From Rhizophagus irregularis (lineage: Eukaryota; Glomeromycota; Glomeromycetes; Glomerales; Glomeraceae): DNA of 64,000 bases. Shown here piece after piece: positions 38,080 through 51,109 of this stretch; the first letter of the stretch is position 1; every line of letters begins with the position of its first letter. Location of the stretch: contig NC_089433.1 in NCBI RefSeq assembly GCF_026210795.1, positions 3,497,001 to 3,561,000 of the forward strand. The letters are read 5' to 3'. The position numbers and the translations under genes were made by a program. The notes below the pieces were generated by a model, which was not told where the DNA came from, ran no database searches, and saw only the letters and a list, made by a program, of their open reading frames with translations.

Positions 38080-38592
38080 TATCATTATAAGTTATATTGT
38101 TTACAGTATATATTGATGTAATATTTGATATCAAAATAAACTTATTAAATTTATTATCATCAAAAAGTTTTATATGTTTGAAGTTTTCGTACGCCAACTC
38201 TCAATCTTTTATTAGAAATAAAATAAACAGTTTCAAAATTCATTTATATGAACAATAACATAAACGTCAGAAAAGAGATTTTTTTTTTTTAGAGGTAAAT
38301 TGAAATGAGTTTTTATTGCTTATATTTCTTGGCGTTATGGATCAAAATAAATCACACTAGTTTACTGTACGTGTGATCTTGGTCGCACGAACATATTCGA
38401 TATATTGATGTTACAAATTTATACAACTGACTAATAAATACACCATTAAATCATTAAAAATGCAGTATGTTAATAAATTTTAGCAATATATTTTTTTATT
38501 TAAATCATTTTATAAAATCATAACGTAGAAAGAAATGGTTTTAGATATAATAAAAGAGTATTATTTTAATTTTCTTTGAGGTTTTCTTCCGG
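38080..38592. other. Convergent 3' flanks of ML and H2A genes
   Basis: Two genes end towards each other here. No other feature seen. Confidence 0.5.
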
Positions 38593-39167
38593 TTAAGGAG
38601 CAGAGCGAGAAGCACTTCTTTTACCTATTATTACAAATCAAATAACGGTTAATTCGTCTTGTTCAAATTAAAAAAGAACAATTACTTTTATAAGCTCACC
38701 TTTCATAGTTTTCTTTGGCAACAAATTTTTATGAATGTTGGGCATGACACCTCCCTGAGCAACTGTAACTTGGTTAAATAATTTATCCAGTTCTTCATCG
38801 TTACGAATAGCCAGTTGAATATGGCGAGGAATAATTCTTACTTTCCTGTCACCATGAGCAATTTTACCGGCAAAATCTAATACTTCGGCTACCAAATACT
38901 CGATAACTGCGGAAAGATATACGGGTGCAACAAGACCAATACGTGATGCATAGTTTCCTCTTCGAAGATAACGATTAATACGTCCGACTGGAAATATGAT
39001 ACCAGCCTAAAAGATTATTATCGACGAAAGAGATAAGTAAAAAAATGAAAATTATAAAGTCAAATACTTTATTTTTCTATACCCAAACATACTTTCTGAG
39101 ATCTTGAAAAGTACTTTACTTTCTCTACTTTTGTTGTTACGATTTTACCAATACCTGATCCGTTCAT
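38593..39167 (-). CDS. Divergent histone H2A
   Basis: Exons 39093-39167, 38700-39006 and 38593-38624 give 137 residues. The fold is unmistakable: [78 protein letters not shown] and LLPKK. It follows canonical H2A, not H2A.Z, at the L1 loop and NDEEL. Unusual points: the N-tail [20 protein letters not shown] is not the standard SGRGK type, KIAHGDRKV replaces the usual NAARDNKKT, the acidic-patch Glu after AE-L is Asp (VLDFAG), and the tail RSASRSAP has no SQ phospho-site. No H2B gene lies divergently beside it, unlike many canonical pairs. Probably a variant H2A. Confidence 0.88.
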
Positions 39168-41944
39168 TTTGTTTCTTGTACGAGTTTTATTAAAAAAAAA
39201 AGATATAAAAGATATGTTATATATTTGATTAAACTTTTTTGTAAACCGTTTCTACGAAAAGTTTATGATGTTTGAGGTACGGTATTTATATATTTATTTG
39301 ATCATAAAAAATTGAGTTTGTAAATTATGTATCTGATTGATTAAATAAGTATAACCAGAATGATTCATCATATTTTAAAACTCAGCTTGAATTTTTTAGG
39401 AATAGGTACTTGTCGTTAAAATATTTTTTTTTTAAATTATTACAAGTGCGTAAATATTGTAAATATTATAAATTTAAAAAACATGAATTTTTTATATTGT
39501 TTTTGCATTTTATTATCCATGTAAAGAAAGTTTTGAGTTTATAAATAAATAATATGAAGTGGTGTAATATTTACGAAGGAAATTAATTTTTGAAAAAAAT
39601 GTTTTATTTTTAATTTTGTTTTGTTACTTTTATTAAATTTTGAGAATTTTTTTATAGAAAATGAAAAGACTGTCATCTAACAACCATTATTTAAATTTTA
39701 AAAAAGCAAACCTAATTAGTCGTTTCTAATTATATTTTTTTTTTAATTTTTAATTGGAAATAAAATATTTCTTTCAACCGACCATGTTTAAAAAGACGGT
39801 TTAAAAGTATTTTCAAAAATTCTTTTTTTTTTTTGATGAATTGAATTTTGATTTTCATAATAAAACTTTTAAACTTCAATACTCAACCTGAATATAATTT
39901 TGCCTTTACGAACAGTTTTTACAGTTTAAAATCAATTTCTTTTAACCTGTTACATCAATGATGAATGATATTATAATTACAACAATTCTATATACAAACT
40001 AACAATCGTTGACAACCATCTACAACCTAAATATCCTATCTTTTTTCTAGAATGGTTTATTAATTATATCGTACTACTATATCATATACTAATATATAAA
40101 TATATATCGTTTTAGAACCAAAATGGAAGTGAGTATATACTAAAAAGCGATGTCACCCGAAACTATCGTGAACACGAAAGCAATATTTATTGTGGTCTTT
40201 ATAAATTACTTTATCTCATGATCCGTCTTATTATTTTGAATTTCTTTTAGTTTTTAGATACGAGAGACCCGTTTTTTTTTGAAAGCGACTATTGTTTTAT
40301 TGGACTATTTTATATTTCTCTATTTTATTTGGAAATTATAATTTGCGCAGTAAATAGTAAACACATTAAATATAATTTGCAAATGATAAACGACTATTAG
40401 AATGTATAACAATTAACGAATAATCACTTGACCCTCCCGGTGGCGTCATCTTTAATTGTAAAGCGGGTCAAAGACTCAAAGTCAGACGATACATTTGGCG
40501 TCGCTGATGCACATTCTGCACCAATCGGAGGCGATCGTCACATTACCCGAGGTTTTTTTCCGCTTCCGTATATGTTGTGTTGAAAGCTGTTCTTTGAATT
40601 TTCTTTAATACACGAGTTTGTAACCGCCTTAAGTCAACGTGATTTTTTTTTTATTAATTTCTTTGTTATATTTTAAAGAAATCAGTGTAATATCGTTCTA
40701 AACGAGTCAAGTACCCTTTGAAAATCGCATGACACTAAAAAGTCCCCTTTGTATTCTCATGGTGTATTAATACTTTCAGTAGATTAAATTGAATAGTTGA
40801 CTTTTCAAAAGAGAAATGGACATTTTCAAATATGTAGTCTAGGCAATAATTTTTTTACAATATATTCAATATATTTTGACGGTTATGCTGTAAATCAACC
40901 ATGTAAATTACAATATACAGTAATTATATTTAATAAAAATTAGAAATGTGGCTACCTGTCTTTACTTAATTATGAAACTAATTTCGGCTGGTCAAGTTAC
41001 CCAACCGGACTCTCGGAGTCCGGTGACGCAAAAATTACTTTGTTTGACCTCCTTGTGACCTTGTGTTATTATATAAGTGTAAATGACGTAAAACAATATA
41101 TACCAATAAAATAGTACCACGGAGAGGATCAAAATATTTGCCCCGAGTCCCCTACTCATGTTAGTCATGTATAATCGGGTTGTACCGGGTAATTTGCATC
41201 TGAGTCGCGAGTCATTTCTATAAATCATGAAGATAATCTTAATTTTTTTTTATTTCTTATTTTTTATTTTTTTTTGTTTAATGAACCGATCTTGTCGAAT
41301 AATTCAATTTTATTTATAGATACTGATACTTCATGTACAAACTTTGTATTTTTAGTATGCAGAATAATGTTTCACCAATAAGATTATTATATCGAAAAAA
41401 AAAATTTTTTTTTTTTTAATTTAAACAAATATATTATTTTTTAAATAGATAATTGTTTTCTTTATTTCTCTATTTTTATTAAAATACATTACATAAATTT
41501 TTTTCATTAAAAAGTAATCACACATGAAATTATACCTCATATTGAATATTACCACAGTAAATATCGGAAAACTGAGGAAAACTGCGGAAATGGCGACACA
41601 ACTTTTTTGATGTGCAATAACCTTATTTGGTAAGTTAAGGTCTCTTGTCAACGCGTTATTCATTCAACTAATTGTTTTGGAAATTGTGCACGGTAACACT
41701 TTCTTGCAGTACAACAAACTTCTTTTTTAGAATTATTTGAAATTATTTAATTATTTATTATCTCTCATTTTTTTTTTTTTTGGTTGAACCACCGTGAAAT
41801 TACTTTAACTTAAAAAATTTTGTACATTACTCGCGTAAACGACTAGAACTAGTCGTTTGCACAAAAAATAATTTTTATTTTCGCGAAGGTTACATTAACT
41901 ACGACGACTTCCTCTCGTAATTTTGGAACTTAGTGTTTAGGAAT
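39168..41944. other. 2.8-kb intergenic region
   Basis: No gene supported. Contains a G/C-richer patch (40430-40580) and a repeat-like patch at 40985-41230 with a perfect hairpin at 41005-41023. The minus-strand frame 41421-41663 starts MNNALTRDLNLPNK and has one hydrophobic segment ending at an in-frame GTATAA donor; it may be the first exon of something but cannot be extended. Confidence 0.45.
41005..41023. repeat. Perfect hairpin CCGGACTC-TCG-GAGTCCGG
   Basis: Eight-base perfect arms around TCG, within a G/C-rich patch that also contains GACTCGCGACTC-like words near 41200-41213. Looks like part of a dispersed repeat rather than a terminator. Confidence 0.6.
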
Positions 41945-44127
41945 ATGCACTCACCTACGGAGCACTTTTCAGACTCGTACGAGCCAAACGACCGGCATGT
42001 CGTAAGTGAAAAAAAAGAATGTAGAGTGCTCAGTAGAAAGGAGAAAACTGCAACTCCGTATTTATTGGAAGAATGGAGAGAAAATATGTTGTTTTGGAAG
42101 AACCATGATACTTGTCGTCGAATGTTTAACGTAAGTAAGGGGTTTTACGTTAGTTTCTACATATAAATTAGTAATATTTATACCCGTAAACGAAATATAA
42201 AGGTATCATTGAATAAGTATTGTAGATGAGAAATATTGCATAACGTGAGCAATTTTTGTATATGGTTTTCTAAAATATTATTTTTTTTTCGTTAGTGGGT
42301 ACGAGAGGTACTTGGAGGCCTGGATGAAAATTTTCTCAAAAAAATCTTCAATAAGCTCCTTCATGATGGAGAACTTGTTAATGATCATGTTCGCATGTAT
42401 TTACACATTAATGGTTATAAGGTCGATGGACGAGAAATAATTGACGTAAGCACTCAACTAATTGTGAAATTTTTTTTCTTTTTTTCAACATTCTTAATAA
42501 AATTGTTACGGATTTATTCATAATACAGATCCCATACTGGATGCATATTGCGTTTCTCCAAGTTATGCACCTGGTATATCTAGATGATGATATTATGTTG
42601 TCGGAAATGATTGAGGAATTAACTCGTCCACGATTGAAACATAAAAACGCAAAAAGTATGTTTTTCTTATTTATTTATTTACTACTAATTATTTTAATTA
42701 ATCATTTCGAGTTTTAATAAATAATTTTGGTGCTCTTTTTTTTTTTAGAAATTACAATAATGTTGAATATGTTTTTTGGATACATATCAGAAAGGTCGTT
42801 TTTAGTGGTAGAATTTCCCATGGACGATTGGAGGAATAACTTCGATCATTTTGTTAATGATGTTGAAATTTCAACTGAAACTCTTCCAATGGATATCGTT
42901 ATTGATGTTATTGATGATGAAAATAGGGATCGTCCGAACGTAAATCCTATCGATCAAGTGATCCCTGTTTTTACAGTTGATGATACTGGTTACTCTGGTG
43001 ATGATCCTGATGCGCAACCTTGTTCAGTTTCCGATTCTCCTTCACTACCAAACGACGAAGTCAATGAAGGCCGTGCGGATAAATTCACAAATTGTACTCT
43101 AAATGATGAAGGTGCAACACACAAAATCGACAAAAACGAATCTGCTCGCCCGGTAGATATTATTACCATAACAGATGATTCACCTATAGGCTTAGATAAC
43201 CGACTCATTGCTACCCCATCTTTAACGGACGCGCATCCTTCTTGGGACTGTTTGGTATTTCAAACTTCACCAGGCAGACCAGGAAGAAAGTCCAAGATAC
43301 GAGTGACAGCCGAAGAGAAAGCGAAATTCAATACACTTGTATTTAGCTCTTTCCTGGGAACAAAACGTGACAACGCTTCGCTCATTTTATCCACTTCAAA
43401 GTCAAATGATACAAATGATACGGAACTAGCGGGAATTAAAAGTGGGATATTTTATGGGCTCACAATTTTTTTTAAAGGTAATTGCATTAATATTATAATT
43501 TGTTAATTATTACATAGATTATTAATGTAGAAATTTCTTCCATTTTAGATCGAGCTTTACATATCCGAGAAAATTTAAGAACTCTTGTGACACAAAATGG
43601 AGGTGAAGTTTGGTAGGTTATTTAATAAATTGATTTTTTATTTATTAAATTTATTTATATATTAACTTTATTTGTATTATTTAACAGCGATAAGCTGAAA
43701 AAAATAACCACTCATGTAATAACATGTAAACCAGTACCTTGGTATAAGGTTGATGAGTTGCGGCGCAGCACAAACTGCCGGGTAGTCAACCCCGAATGGA
43801 TTTTGGAATGTACACGTGTTGGTCGACGTGTTAATGAAAATGCATTCAATATGGCTGGGGTTCAACAGGTGAGGATTATTTTTTCTAAAATTCAATATGT
43901 GTGTGATTATTATTAATAGTGTATAATTAACTTTATAGTCGCAACCAACAATTTTAAAATTTATGAGTGGAGATACAAATGATCAACTAGGTTCTGATGA
44001 CCTTCCTAATACAAGGAAAAGAGGAAGAGAGGTTGATGATATTCCAAGTGAAAACAAGAGGCATCGAGTCAATTCTTACGTTGGTTCTGAAATTCAAAAT
44101 CATGTACAAGATATCGAATGCGTCTGA
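41945..44127 (+). CDS. BRCT-domain nuclear protein
   Basis: Seven exons (41945-42130, 42296-42445, 42529-42655, 42749-43477, 43549-43612, 43688-43868, 43939-44127) sum to 541 codons plus stop, exactly in phase. The first ATG is at 41945; the codon 12 nt upstream is GTG. The N-terminal 150 residues are helical and charged (YLLEEWRENMLFWKNHDTC, LHDGELVNDHV). The middle is acidic and disordered. The C-terminal part from SGIFYGLTIFFK is a BRCT domain: VTQNGGEV, ITTHVITCKP, VVNPEWILECTRVGRRV, with the invariant Trp. The tail has basic patches (TRKRGRE, ENKRHR) that may be nuclear signals. BRCT domains bind phosphopeptides in DNA-damage responses. The arrangement matches no named protein I can recall. 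Confidence 0.85.
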
Positions 44128-45655
44128 TTTGAAGCAGTTAGAAGTTTGTAGGTGGCAGCAATGGCTTTTTGCATGAACAACCGATGGATCGAAAAAAAAG
44201 GTCGAATAATAAGTGTCGTATGTTTACTGCGACAAAAGTAGATTTTGACAATTATTATGCAAACGATAAGAAATTTATTCTTCAATGGGTCACAATGTCT
44301 TGTAGGTGCACTATAGAAATTGGTATTGGATACCCTTTTAGTAGAGCTAACATTTTGTTGTGGCGCATAAGAAATAATCAATGACAATTTGATTTGCAAG
44401 AAATGCTGATATCTGGATCTAAATTCAACAATGTTTTGGAAAAAAATTGAATTATAATTAACTTTAACGAAAAAAAACATTATATAGAGGAGCAATAGAT
44501 TCAACGCTATTTAACAAACGCACGTTATATATAGATCATCGCCAAAAAAAAAAAAAAAATTTGTATGAATCATGTATTGCAATATTTATTTAACAAATAA
44601 AAGATAGAATTATTATGTCCTTCCGGTATCCTTTTAAAACGGGTTTAAAACCTGTTTATTCGAGTTATTTTAAAATGGTACATCTAAAACCTACCATGAT
44701 TTATTATAGTTTTGTTAATATTTTAACAAATTTCACACGATTTCTTTAAATAAGTAATATTAATATAAGAGAAATACGGTAGATATTATTTTATTTTAGC
44801 GAGACGATATATACAAGCACTGTATGTTTCGTGGAAATTTTGACAATAAATTTAATAAAATATACTTTTTTTACGATTTCTACGATTTCCGATTAATTAT
44901 ACAAGTAGTATATTATAGATATTACAAAATGTACGGAAACGCATATTTTTTTTATTGAAAAGCAAATAAGCTAAAGATCAATCAAATGTCTAAATTCTTT
45001 TATTTTCTAAAATTTACATTGGTGTATCCAAAAGAATAATTTAAGAAATAATTTATAAATTGAACAAATGACAAATAATAATAAACAAATTGAGAACTGA
45101 TAATTTCGTAAAAAAAAAAATACAATTAACAACAATTCAACATACGAAACGATGTGATGATAGTAAAAATAAAATGATATTATTTCAAAATATTGCTATT
45201 AAAAACCCTGTATCAGGCAATGAATTACGAAATTTTCTATCGTCTTTCAACCGAATTTATGCAAACCTTTCTTTTACATAAGTAATAAATAAATAGATAT
45301 ATAATTAAGAAAATAAATATTAATATTATAAAAAAATCAAATTAAAAAAAAATATAAATGTAAAATAAAAATATGAAATAAATGTTCCATTAACATTATT
45401 ATAAACAAAATAAAATAAAATTTTTACACGTTTTCTATTTTTATTCTAGATCAGATGGACATATTATAAATGATATCTTTGTACTTGATATTTATAATTT
45501 AACGTAATATAAACATTTCTTTTGAATTATTTAGAAAAATCCATTTTTTTAATAAATAATTTTTATGTTTTTATTTAAAACAAGTTATTCGTACGACGAA
45601 ACTTCATTCAATTTAAGATATTTATTATTTTTTTTTTTGTAAATTAAATCTATTA
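44128..45655. other. 3' flank of BRCT gene and AT-rich spacer
   Basis: Only short frames without motif support. The N-terminal half of the sulfhydrylase pseudogene that follows was searched for by motif and not found here. Confidence 0.45.
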
Positions 45656-46640
45656 AATTGAACATGATCCAGAAGAATTCGTTGGATTAATTTTTGATGA
45701 TAAAACGAAAGTTATATATACCTTGAATCTATGGAAAATCCGAAATTTAATGTATATGATGTGAAAAGTACCAATTATCGTTGATAATACCTTTGGCGCT
45801 AGCAAGTAAAAGATTGTAATTTTTTTTTTTACTTTATTCATATTAATGATCTCTAATTAATTGATTTATATATATAATTAAAAAACTTGAACATGATTCA
45901 GTATTATTGTTCATAATAGGTTTATGGTCTAATTTTAATTAAGCGTCATTTTGAAATAAGTTAATTCATTGGGCACAACGAAGTGGATTGAATGATGTAG
46001 TAATTGATAGAGGCAAGTTTACCGCTGAATAATAGAAGATTCGCAATTTTTGATCTAAGTCCTGAACTCCTGATTATCATAGGATAATTTTGGGTATAAC
46101 GTCTTTACTGTGAAAACACGGTCAGTAATTATGTTATGTTAGAATATTTTTGGATCATTTTTATTAATCATTTTTATTAATACAAGTATTGAAACCTTGT
46201 CATTAAGAGTTAATAGACAAGCTGAAAATGCCTTTGGAATTAGCAAGATGGTCAGAATCAAAACATGACGTCCTATAGGTTTCATATCCAGGATTTGAAT
46301 CACCATACTTATCATGAAAATGCTAAAAATATGCGGAATGGATTTGGATGTATTTGCTTTTGGTGTTAAAAGTGATGCAAATGTTGGAACCGAATTCATT
46401 GATGCTTTACGACCTGCAAGATAATAATTTGATTTTTTTGTTTTTATTCATATGAAAAAAATATTTGGCTATTTGGTAAATGTGAGTGACTCAAAAATTC
46501 TTTTTACTACATCCTGCTTCAACAACACATCCATAATTGATGGATAAAGAACAATTGTAAATAAAGAGACGATATATATCTCCGTTGGTCATGAACAACA
46601 TATCGATGATATTAAAGAAGATTTTACAATTGCGTTTTAA
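45656..46640 (+). pseudogene. Decayed O-acetylhomoserine sulfhydrylase (Cys/Met metabolism PLP enzyme)
   Basis: The plus strand carries, in order and in changing frames, the C-terminal two thirds of a MET17-type enzyme: DPEEFVGLI-DDKTKVIY (45665 on), ESMENPKFNVYD (45725-45760), VPIIVDNTFGAS (45768-45803), TTKWI with the PLP-binding Lys (45976-45990), VVIDRGKFTAE (45995-46027), ETLSLRV-RQAENA (46190-46235), ESKHDVL and YPGFES (46255-46300), ENAK-like block, FGVKSDANVGTEFIDALRPA (46360-46420), LVNVSDSK, HPASTTHP, and VG-EHIDDIKEDF (46590-46630). Frameshifts and stops break it at many points, so it is dead. Living relatives make homocysteine from O-acetylhomoserine and sulfide. No introns are evident, which would suit a retrocopy, but decay hides this. 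Confidence 0.82.
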
Positions 46641-47694
46641 AAACAATTTAAAGAAATCGAATAATATTTTTGACTTCACGTACAAACAATAATAACATTA
46701 TGTATATATATTTTATATCTAGATTAGAAGAATGTTCTTATTATAATTTTTATTTTATTTTTTTTTTAATGGTAATTTATGTCAAAAATACGAATTCACT
46801 GCTTTATAATAAACAATTTTATAATTATTGACACATTCATGCAAAATGATCTTCAAAGTGAAACTTTCTCGCTAGGACATATTTGGACTTTAATTAATAG
46901 AACGCAAAATTTTTTTTTTTTTTTGCATGTTATTTAGGAAGCAAACCGAGGTCTTATGTTTGTAATATATTGGGAATTTGGGATAAATTACGTAATAATC
47001 GCACATATGATTAAATTTTTAAGTGTTAACAAATAATGAAATGACTACGCAAAAATAAGTAGACAAAAAAAAAAATTTTTAAATCACAAAAGGACGGCAA
47101 AAAAAATTCTTTTTGTTATTTGGGTTAGTTTGAAAATAGACCTATTAATTTTGCGTATTCCTTTTTTTTTTATTGGTTTAATAATAACTTGCGTGATTTT
47201 ATAAATTTACTATATTTAGTATAATTTACTACAGCGAAGCTTTAGAATGATCTATACACTTTAATTTGTCGTACAAATTTTTCTTAACCGTTATAGGAAA
47301 AATATATATATATACATATTGACCATATTTATTTAAATAATCGTTTTTTTTTATGTTTCCTTTCTCGTTAATTTGTGCTCCACTTTTATTTTCACCATTT
47401 TCTTCTGTGAAATAATTACACCAATTAGACCTACATCTACATGCATCTTGACTAAATAGGTATAAATAATAAAGTTGATTAATTAACTGCATTATCGTTA
47501 TGTCGATAAATACTAAAATTAATTGTGATTTTTCCATAATACCATGGTAAATTCTTAAAATTCCATGTGGAAATCTAGAAATACTTTCCGTATCATCAAA
47601 AGAAAGTTCTTTTTAAAACTTCTGATAATGTACAATTCAGATATAAATACAGTACAGTCAAATTTCCATAACATATAGTAATTATCATAATAAA
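46641..47694. other. Upstream region of kinase copy 1
   Basis: From about 46770 it is duplicated at 52930-53811. A minus-strand frame at 47229-47537 is open here but broken in the duplicate, so it is probably not a gene. Conserved stretches within 150 nt of the ATG likely hold the promoter. Confidence 0.5.
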
Positions 47695-50600
47695 ATGGAA
47701 CTTGTAAATACGAATAATGAAAGTTCATTTGACCCAACGCCAAAATTAAAATCTAGTCCTATACCGATTAAATTTATTTCTTTTAATTGCTTTGATAAAA
47801 ATTGTGTTTATTGTGGAGAAAAATATACTTGGGCGCTTTTTTGTCGTGGGCAACATTATTGCAAAAAATGTCTATCACGTTATATTAATGACATGAGTCA
47901 TGTAACTGATGTAACTGATAATAATATATACTTGGACGTATATTACACAATGGACTTGGAATGTGGTGAACATGAAATAAGTAGGTCAAAAGTACCACAA
48001 AATATTCAAGAATGCTGTGGAAATTGCTTGAGAATTTTATGTTTTAAACAAATAATATATGATTATGATATTAGTGATTATGGTCTTGATAACAATGATC
48101 TCACTAAACACAATAACGTAATTGAAAGTGAAAAAGATTGTAGATTATGTGGAAAATCATTATATCAAGGACCAGAGGAATATATTATGAAGCTATTTAA
48201 GTTATGCTCAGATTGTTATCTAATTTCTTCCGAATGTATAGAATCAACTTTGGTTAAAAAGAAACTTTCAGTTATTTACTTACCATGGTGGCATAATAAT
48301 TATGGTAGATGTAACATGTGTAGGACAAACTTAACATTTACATCAGATTGTCAAAAGTACTGTATAAATTGCTACATATTTTATATTGGATGCAGATATT
48401 GTTTAACAACTAATATTATTTTTGGACCTGCATGTCAATCCCAATGTAAAAAATGCAAAAGAATATCATCTATAAATATTGATTTTAATATTGATGATTT
48501 CATTTTTAATAATTTTATATATGATAATTTAAATAAATTAAATCTAACTGCTAAGATTACAAAAGCTTTAAAAAATATTGATAAATATTTTAAACCATCT
48601 TACATAATATTCTTTATCTTTAGAAAAAAAGATAGAATAAAAACAATTAAGTGGATACCATATTCTCAATTAACAGACGTAAAAGAAATAACAAAAGGAG
48701 GATATGGTATTATATATAAAGCAACTTGGTTAAGTACAAATGATAAAGGTGTCATTTTAAAGAGATTCGAAAATTCCAAAAACGATGGCAAATATTTTTT
48801 AAATGAGGTAAATATTTTAATTTTAATAATTTCTTATTAAATAAGTTTAATCCTTAACTTTATTTATTCTCTAATTTATAGTTAAAGTCGATACAGCATA
48901 TTTTCTTAAGATATATGGGTCACGTTATTGAAACTTATGGCTTTACAAAAGATCCTAAATTAGGGGATTATATAATAGTAATGGAATATGCATCAAAAGG
49001 TGATTTACACAAGCATTTACAAAAGAATTTTACAAATATTGCATGGATTAAACAAAAACCGCTCATTTTATGGCAAATTTCAGAAGGGTATTTATATTTA
49101 AATTCATTAATTATATTCTTTAAATTTAGGTTATTGATTTTTTCTATTTTAGACTTGAAACTATACATAAAAAGAGATTTGTACATCGAGACTTCCATAG
49201 CGGAAATGTATTGTTTGACGACATATTTAGACGTAATCGCAGTAAAAATTGTCAATGGAAAATTGGAGATCTAGGATTATCACAAGCTATAAATAGTAAA
49301 TCACCAAATAATGAAATATACGGAGTAGTACCTTATATTGCGCCAGAAATCTTTAAAGGATCTAAATTTACTAAGGAAGCTGATATTTATAGTTTTGGTA
49401 TGATTATGTGGGAATTTACAACAGGTTGTAAACCTTTTAATAATGTTAAACATGATCACATTCTTATTTATAAAATTCTTGATGGAAAACGACCTAAAAT
49501 TACAGAAGATACACCAGAATGTTATGCTAATTTGATGAAAAATTGTTGGGACCCTGATCCAAAAAAAAGACCTTCTATAAAAGAAATTCGATTAACCTTT
49601 GGTGGTTGGGCGTTTAGAAATAAAAATAAAGTAGAATTTAATCAAGCTGAAGTAAAAAGAAAGGAACTGATAAAATCAAAGAAGATTGGACCTGAATTTG
49701 CTGAAAAACGACATCCAGAAGCCATTTATACGAGTAGGCCATTAAGTGCTTTAATTTCTAAATGTTCATCCATCAATTCATCTTCAACAATTTCATCTGG
49801 TAATAGACAAGGTATTACTAAAAAAAGTTAAATATTGATTTATAAATATCATATGAATTATAAGTTATATGTTATATTCTTTTAGATTCCAATTATATCT
49901 CAGTTAATACAGAGTTTACAGATACTATTAGGTATTTAAAGTAACAAAATGTTTTTTTTGTTTTAAATGACATAACTAATTGTTTGAATTTATTATCAAT
50001 TTATTTATTTAGTTTGTCATCACAAAATTTAAGTTCTACAAGTCAAAATTGTTTAAACTCTTTAGATTCTAAATATATCTCAGCAGAATTGGAACTTGAT
50101 ATAGATACTAGAAGGTATTTAAAATTACAATAAACAAATGATTTAAAGACAAAATTAAATTATTTAATTTATTAATTTTTTACTTAGTTTATCGTCACAA
50201 AATTTAAATTCTACGATTCAAAATTATTCAACCACTTCGAGTTCTAATTATATCTCGGCAGAATTGGAGTTTGATATAGATACTAAAAGGTATTTTAATA
50301 ATATAACAATAAAAAAAAAATGTTTTAAAAGACACAACTAATTACTTAAATTTTTTATTTAGTTTATCAACGCAGAATTTAAGTTCCATAGGTCAAAATT
50401 TTTCAACCTCTTCAAAAAGGAGAAGAAATGAAGTATTTTTGAATATCGAAACTCATGGCAATAGTGGTAAGTAAATATTTATCTGACTCGGTGTTATTTA
50501 TATTATTTATCTTTTGTTTTAACGTTTACGTCAACGTTTAATTTTTTAAATTTAAAAATATTAAAGTAGGAAAACGTATTAAAACTAGTTCCAATTATCC

Positions 50601-50767
50601 ATAAAACTATAGAAGTTAAAATATTTCATTCTTCTGCTGCAGATACAGAGTATATGGAAATTTCAATAATTTTATCAGATTTTTTTCAAAGAAATTGGAA
50701 TCCAGTTGTCCAAGATACTTTATTAACGCGTTTATATATAACAATTACTATTTTCATATTAAACTAG
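47695..50767 (+). CDS. Zinc-ribbon/TKL-like protein kinase with exon-repeat tail, copy 1
   Basis: Eight exons (47695-48807, 48882-49087, 49153-49826, 49886-49931, 50013-50114, 50188-50289, 50363-50466, 50643-50767) give 823 residues in exact phase. Residues 37-265 hold many CxxC pairs (CVYCGE, CKKC, CCGNC, CRLCGKS, CSDC, CNMC, CINC, CRYC, CKKC), a string of zinc ribbon-like knuckles. The kinase starts near residue 325: ITKGGYGIIYKATW, VILKRF, RFVHRDFHSGNVLFD, GDLGLSQ, YIAPEI, ADIYSFGMIMWEFTTG, CWDPDPKKRPS; it is catalytically complete with DLG for DFG. The tail after residue about 665 is Ser/Asn-rich and encoded by repeated 102-nt exons. Kinases of this build are expanded in glomeromycotan genomes; ligand and substrate unknown. 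Confidence 0.88.
50013..50466 (+). repeat. Tandemly duplicated exon-intron units in kinase copy 1
   Basis: Exons 50013-50114 and 50188-50289 are both 102 nt, both split codons in the same phase, and encode related 34-residue units (SLSSQNL, then a Y-ISAELE-DIDT block, then K/R). Exon 50363-50466 repeats the first half, and 49886-49931 resembles the second half. Their introns are also alike (GTATTT donors, TTTATTTAG acceptors). Confidence 0.85.
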
Positions 50768-51109
50768 TGTTTCTTTAGGGTGTATACTACCACGCACGTT
50801 TATATTATGTTATTAATAAAAAAAATTGTGCTTTATAGAAATTTACAAAATTATGAAGCTGAAGCGAAAGATTAGAAATTTAGTAAGATGATGCACGATT
50901 GCATCTTTATACATTTATGGATCACATGAATTATTTATCACATGATTATCTCACAGCGATAGTTTAGTTTATTTTACCTTAGCAAATGATAATTTTATAT
51001 TTGATATGATATTTGGTGATATTTTTTATTTTTATTTTTTCTTAATTATTTTATAATAAAGGATTTATATTTTTTAATGATAATTTCATTGCTGAAACCT
51101 GTGATTTTA
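50768..51109. other. 3' flank of kinase copy 1
   Basis: Shared with 56613-57060. No ORF. Confidence 0.5.

Noticed and set aside
46139-46399. 86-aa minus-strand frame
   Set aside because: It lies antisense to the sulfhydrylase pseudogene, whose plus-strand motifs explain the sequence better.
47229-47537. 102-aa minus-strand frame upstream of kinase copy 1
   Set aside because: The same region in the duplicate (about 53360-53660) is frameshifted near its middle, so it is not maintained as a protein.
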